From assembly GCF_014805685.1 (NCBI RefSeq), contig NC_060886.1, positions 29,042,862-29,106,861 of the forward strand: a DNA stretch of 64,000 nt. The letters are read 5' to 3'. The position numbers and the translations under genes are program-made. A model generated the notes under the pieces. The model ran no database searches, was not told where the DNA came from, and saw only the letters and a list, made by a program, of their open reading frames with translations. This document shows, in pieces, positions 60,565 to 64,000 of this stretch (position 1 is its first letter; each line of letters starts with the position of its first letter). Source of the stretch: Silurus meridionalis (Eukaryota; Chordata; Actinopteri; Siluriformes; Siluridae).

Positions 60565-60883
60565 CCTATATGTTTATTTAACAATTTAATACATTTTATT
60601 TACCTATTTATTTCAAACCAATTAATTTTGTAAAATGTATTTATTACCAATTATTGAAAATTCTTTAACTTACCAGAATGCTTACAGAATTGTCCCTTTT
60701 TATTTATTTTTGTTTTTGTTTACTGCATTGAAATTCTCCCATAATTGTCAATCGTAACCGTGAAACCGTTATTCTCTCGTTAGCACTTCACTTTGTTTTC
60801 TGTGTATTTCGATGCTTCTCTGTCCAGAAAAAATCAAATCCACCACAATTCAAGAGACTTGTTTTCATTTCAATTTCCACACA
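60321..60883. other. slc39a10: Intron preceding the slc39a10 coding exon
   Basis: TTTA-rich; two diverged copies of a TTACCAGAATNNTTATAGAATTG phrase (about 60,364 and 60,672) and a related one at 60,497 suggest an old local triplication. Confidence 0.5.
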
Positions 60884-60931
60884 TCCATTTTTTTTTTCTT
60901 CTTTTCGCAGCGGTGTCGAAGTGAAGAGACG
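60884..60931 (+). promoter_or_regulatory. slc39a10: Splice acceptor and 5' UTR stub before the slc39a10 ATG
   Basis: A pyrimidine tract (60,887-60,907) ends in CGCAG at 60,910, a good 3' splice site. This implies that 21 nt of 5' UTR (60,911-60,931) sit in this exon and that one or more non-coding exons lie upstream. The ATG context GAGACGATGA is moderate. Confidence 0.8.
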
Positions 60932-62113
60932 ATGAGAGTTCACGCCCACACCAAGTTTTGCTTTCTCTGCGTCTTCACCCTGCTGTTCCATCAATGCACT
61001 CACTGTCATGAAAGCGGCCACCACCATCACCACCACCACCATCACCACAGCAACGAGCACGAGCATGACCACGATCACGACCACGACCGTGTCCACGACG
61101 ACCACCAGATATCAATGGAGTCTTACGTAGGTCCCCCCGATCACCCGGTGCCTGTGAACCGGAAAGAAGCCGCAGAGCAAGAGCAGCATTACTACATCCA
61201 GCAGCTGTTTCGGCGCTACGGCAAGCAGGACCTCCTCGACTTCGGAGGCTTTCAGGACCTTCTGCTGAGCCTGGGATTGGGAGAGGTGCGAGTGGTGGAG
61301 CTGGATCACGACAACCTGGGCCATGACCACGTGGCCCATTTGGACCTTCTGGAAGTGCAGAAAGGGCTGCATTCTCATTCAGGTGGGACCTCACACACGA
61401 AGCATTCTAACCACCACCACGATGCCCATGAGGGAAGCTCGTGCAGCCCCAGTCTCGCTGCAGGAACCAGACCGACTGTAGAGAGCAAGTCTCATGGGCG
61501 GAAAATTAAGGATGGAGACCACCATCATGACCACGATCATGACCACGATCAGAACGCTGATCATGACCATATTCACGAACACTCGCATGAACACGATCAT
61601 AACCGTGAACAAAATATTCGGACCGAAACACCTCACCATAAACATCTCGAGCCCACTAAGGAACACACCACTGAGCAGGAAACCAATGACCTCACTGGAG
61701 ACAGCAAAGAAAACAAAACACATCATCGTGGCCACCACCACCACCATCATCATAAACACCCTCATCCTCACCACCACCACCACGCTCCAGGCACTACGGA
61801 CCAGTCGGGGCCTACGCAAATGACCTCGGCGTCGCTGCAGCTCAGCAATCCTGAAGCACTCGCTCTCCAGAACTTCAGTCACCCTCCAACCTCGACGCCT
61901 AAGAGGACCAGGAGGACACAGAAGGGTAAAGGACAGACCAACCCTACCCTCAGCTCCTTAATGGATGAGAGCGGGAACGTTCACAATCATAACCATGACC
62001 AGCACCACAAAGGACCATCTTTGAAAGAAAAGCGCGCCGTCCCGGAAAAGATGATGATGATGATGAACCCAAACACATCACGGCTTGAAGGCATGCTCCA
62101 CCAACACGAAGAG
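60932..62113 (+). CDS. slc39a10: ZIP10 zinc transporter, first coding exon (signal peptide and His-rich ectodomain)
   Basis: This exon encodes residues 1-394 of a LIV-1 subfamily ZIP zinc importer of the plasma membrane. The start at 60,932 was chosen because the peptide beginning MRVHAHTKFCFLC closely matches my memory of the vertebrate ZIP10 N-terminus; the open frame continues upstream only through the intron pyrimidine tract. Residues 1 to about 25 look like a signal peptide. A run of 10 His follows (30-39), then HD/HE repeats to about 58. Residues 86-150 form the conserved helix-rich segment (YYIQQLFRRYG, LLLSLGLGE, HDHVAHLDLLEVQ). Further His clusters lie at 196-224, 264-284 and 351-359. 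Sequons are at N261, N314 and N381; a basic KRTRR is at 324-328; five Met are at 374-378. It ends in a clean donor, GAG|GTACTT. The family role is zinc uptake; His clusters are thought to bind or sense zinc. Symbol confidence is high because exon 2 of the pair also matches. Confidence 0.95.
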
Positions 62114-62193
62114 GTACTTCATTATTACGGAAAAACTCTTACGCGTTTGCAAACATTTTAACTCACTCTTTTTTTTTTTTTTTTTTTGTCTAG
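62114..62193 (+). other. slc39a10: slc39a10 intron between the two coding exons (80 bp)
   Basis: This very short intron starts GTACTT and ends in a long T tract plus TAG. Removing it joins GAG to TGT in frame and restores the conserved E-C-L-N peptide. If it were retained, the frame would stay open only to a TAA at 62,159-62,161, which would give a truncated, membrane-less product. Confidence 0.9.
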
Positions 62194-62362
62194 TGTCTAA
62201 ATCTCACGCAGCTGCTCCACCACTACGGCATGAGTCCCGACTTGCTCATTTCCCCGGCGCAGTTCACCTACCTCTGTCCCGCCCTGCTCTATCAGATAGA
62301 CAGTCGTCTGTGCATCCGCCATTACCATCAGGTCGAAGTTGAGGAAGCGATTCAAAACTCAG
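62194..62362 (+). CDS. slc39a10: ZIP10 zinc transporter, second coding exon (PAL motif)
   Basis: This exon continues the frame from the upstream one without a phase break (phase 0 in, phase 1 out) and encodes residues 395-450 plus one base. It opens with CLNLTQLLHHYG, which carries an N-glycosylation sequon at N397. It contains the diagnostic ectodomain signature CPALLYQIDSRLC at residues 422-434, which is the PAL motif flanked by cysteines found in LIV-1 type ZIPs. The acceptor is a 20-base T run followed by GTCTAG at 62,191-62,193; the donor is CTCAG|GTACGA. In the family this segment dimerises the ectodomain just before the first membrane helix. The following exons, which carry the eight helices and the HEXPHEXGD metal site, are not in the window, so the gene is partial here. 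Confidence 0.95.
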
Positions 62363-63541
62363 GTACGATTATTATTATCATTTCAGACGGTCTGATATTC
62401 ATACAGGGTTCCTACACGTTTTGGACCAGTATGAAAGAGGACGGAATTAGATTTGAATTTAGTTTTTTTACTCCATTTTATTTATTTATTGTTTTTCTCC
62501 TAAAAAACATAAAACCATGGCCCGAGTGTTGAATAAAGGGTTAAACAGGCTTGTTATCTACATTCTCTAAATCAGAATTCTTTTGACGTTTTACCGACGG
62601 TTTATAACTCGCCGTAATAAAGCAGTAAAATCATTACACATCCTCACACACAAAACAACAAACAAAACCTTACTACAGGAAGCAAGTCGACTCGTTAGCT
62701 TTTCATTTTTCTGCAAGTCGCATGATCTAACACATTAAAGACGATTACACTGCTGTATACAGGGAGCAGGAATTTGTATATCTGCGAGTCTAATTTTATA
62801 TGATGTGTGAAAGTGGAGTATGAATGATGTCTTTGTGTGTAAGGTTGTGTTATCTCCATGAGGAAAGGCCATCATGTGCTCTCACTCGAGACTTAGTTCT
62901 GTTAATCATCATTAATAACGAATATGCAGTAAAGCGGCGCGTAAACTCGACCCAGTTCAGCAGACACACTCAACACTTGTTTTATTGAAGGAACACCTTT
63001 ACAATTTAAAGTGGAGCAACAACAAAAATAAATAAAAAACTATAGTAATTAAAAAAAAACACACACAACAGACCAACCCTTAAGTCTAATGTGCACTTTT
63101 GCAGCTAAAAACAAAAATACCCAGGTATGTAATTTGATAATGAGAGAAATCGCAGATTCAGAATTCCAGAGCACACGCACCCATCTAACTAATCTTTCTG
63201 TGATTCGAATGTTTCGTTTTCGTGACACGATTTTTTTTTCCCTCTTGCATTATTTTATTTTTATTTTTATTTTTTTTTACTTGGGAACAAATACGAGTTT
63301 AAATGTAGCTAAGTGCAATATTTAAAACTAATCAAACATACAAACAAGGCTGCCACTTTTGGGGCCCTAGAGCAAGGCCCTTAACCCTCAGTGCTTCAGG
63401 GGTGCTGTAACACGGCATCCTGATATTTATGTAATCAAAATTTGGCCAAAAATCTTACTTTTTGTTATTTCCTCCGGTTGTGACGATATTTTTTTTTGGT
63501 TGTTGAAGGGGTTGCAAAGGGGTGAAACCTTCCATTGTATT
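62363..63541 (+). other. slc39a10: slc39a10 intron after the PAL-motif exon
   Basis: AT-rich intronic sequence with no further exon that I can recognise. The hydrophobic first membrane helix expected next is absent from all frames. A SINE-like tail with the phrase GGCCCTTAACCCTCAG lies at about 63,345-63,415. Confidence 0.75.
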
Positions 63542-63700
63542 TTTTTTCTTTCTTTCTTTCTTTCTTTCTTTCAATATTTTGTTGTTTCTTTCTTTTTATA
63601 TTTTCTTTCTTTCTTTCTTCTTTCTTTCTTTCTTTCTTTCTTTCCTTTCTTTCTTTCTTTTATTTTTTTTTCTTTCTTTCTTTTTATATTTTCTTTCTTT

Positions 63701-63768
<68 letters not shown>

Positions 63769-63777
63769 TCAATATTG

Positions 63778-63845
<68 letters not shown>

Positions 63846-63950
63846 TTCTTTCTTTCTTTTATTTTGTCTTCTTTCTTGCAATATTTTATTTAATTTTTCT
63901 TTCTTTTTCTCAAAATATTTTGTATTTTCTTTCTTTCTTTCAATATTTTG

Positions 63951-63982
<32 letters not shown>

Positions 63983-64000
63983 TCAATATTTTGTTTCTTT
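63541..64000. repeat. TTTC microsatellite with TATTTTGT interruptions
   Basis: Roughly 460 bases of TTTC units broken by recurrent AATATTTTGT-type spacers, running off the right edge within the slc39a10 intron. The Lys/Glu/Arg-rich and Phe/Leu/Ser-rich open frames here are products of the repeat. Confidence 0.97.

Noticed and set aside
47740..60910. Cluster of metal-response elements (TGCRCNC) controlling slc39a10
   Set aside because: By eye I found only scattered cores (47,856; 48,290; 48,297; 54,293; 54,775; 57,611; 58,796), fewer than expected by chance over 13 kb on both strands. Two of them are just part of the NRF1 palindrome.
60975..61882. Antisense open frames opposite the slc39a10 exon
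   Set aside because: Low-complexity Val/Met-rich products of His codons read in reverse. The forward frame fully explains the region.

Overview
This window is vertebrate, almost certainly teleost, genomic DNA. It is AT-rich, packed with microsatellites and with decayed Tc1-like, hAT-like, pogo-like, LINE, Ty3/gypsy and tRNA-SINE relics of fish type. It holds one recognisable protein-coding gene, the 5' coding part of slc39a10 (zinc transporter ZIP10), on the + strand near the right edge. The otophysan or catfish-like look of the Tc1 families is an impression, not a proof.

Layout. Positions 1 to about 46.4 kb look like a gene desert. Decayed transposons and SINEs alternate with low-copy stretches, some of which have the texture of conserved non-coding elements (about 11.0, 15.0, 24.2, 27.2, 30.8, 32.8, 33.8 and 37.3 kb). 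Two direct tandem duplications of roughly 1.5 kb lie at 15.56-18.58 kb and 41.51-44.61 kb. A 1.65-kb compound GATA/GA satellite follows at 44.8-46.4 kb. From 47.7 to 48.35 kb there is a CpG-rich promoter-like block with ETS, YY1 and NRF1 motifs. It could be the 5' untranslated first exon and promoter of slc39a10, about 12.6 kb upstream of its ATG. A weaker second candidate lies at 54.2-54.4 kb. The intervening DNA would then be a repeat-containing first intron.

The gene. A coding exon (acceptor at 60,911, ATG at 60,932, donor after 62,113), an 80-bp intron, and a second coding exon (62,194-62,362) encode the signal peptide, a very histidine-rich extracellular domain and the PAL motif (CPALLYQ) of a LIV-1 subfamily ZIP transporter. 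The exons for the transmembrane domain lie beyond the right edge. The window ends in the next intron within a long TTTC microsatellite.

No prokaryotic features, CRISPR arrays, rRNA or convincing tRNA genes are present. I did not find a new biological system. The strongest points for follow-up are the promoter block, the expanded poly-His ectodomain, the two tandem duplications (one may be an assembly artefact), the nested LINE-in-hAT insertion, the Bkm-like GATA block and the CNE-like islands.
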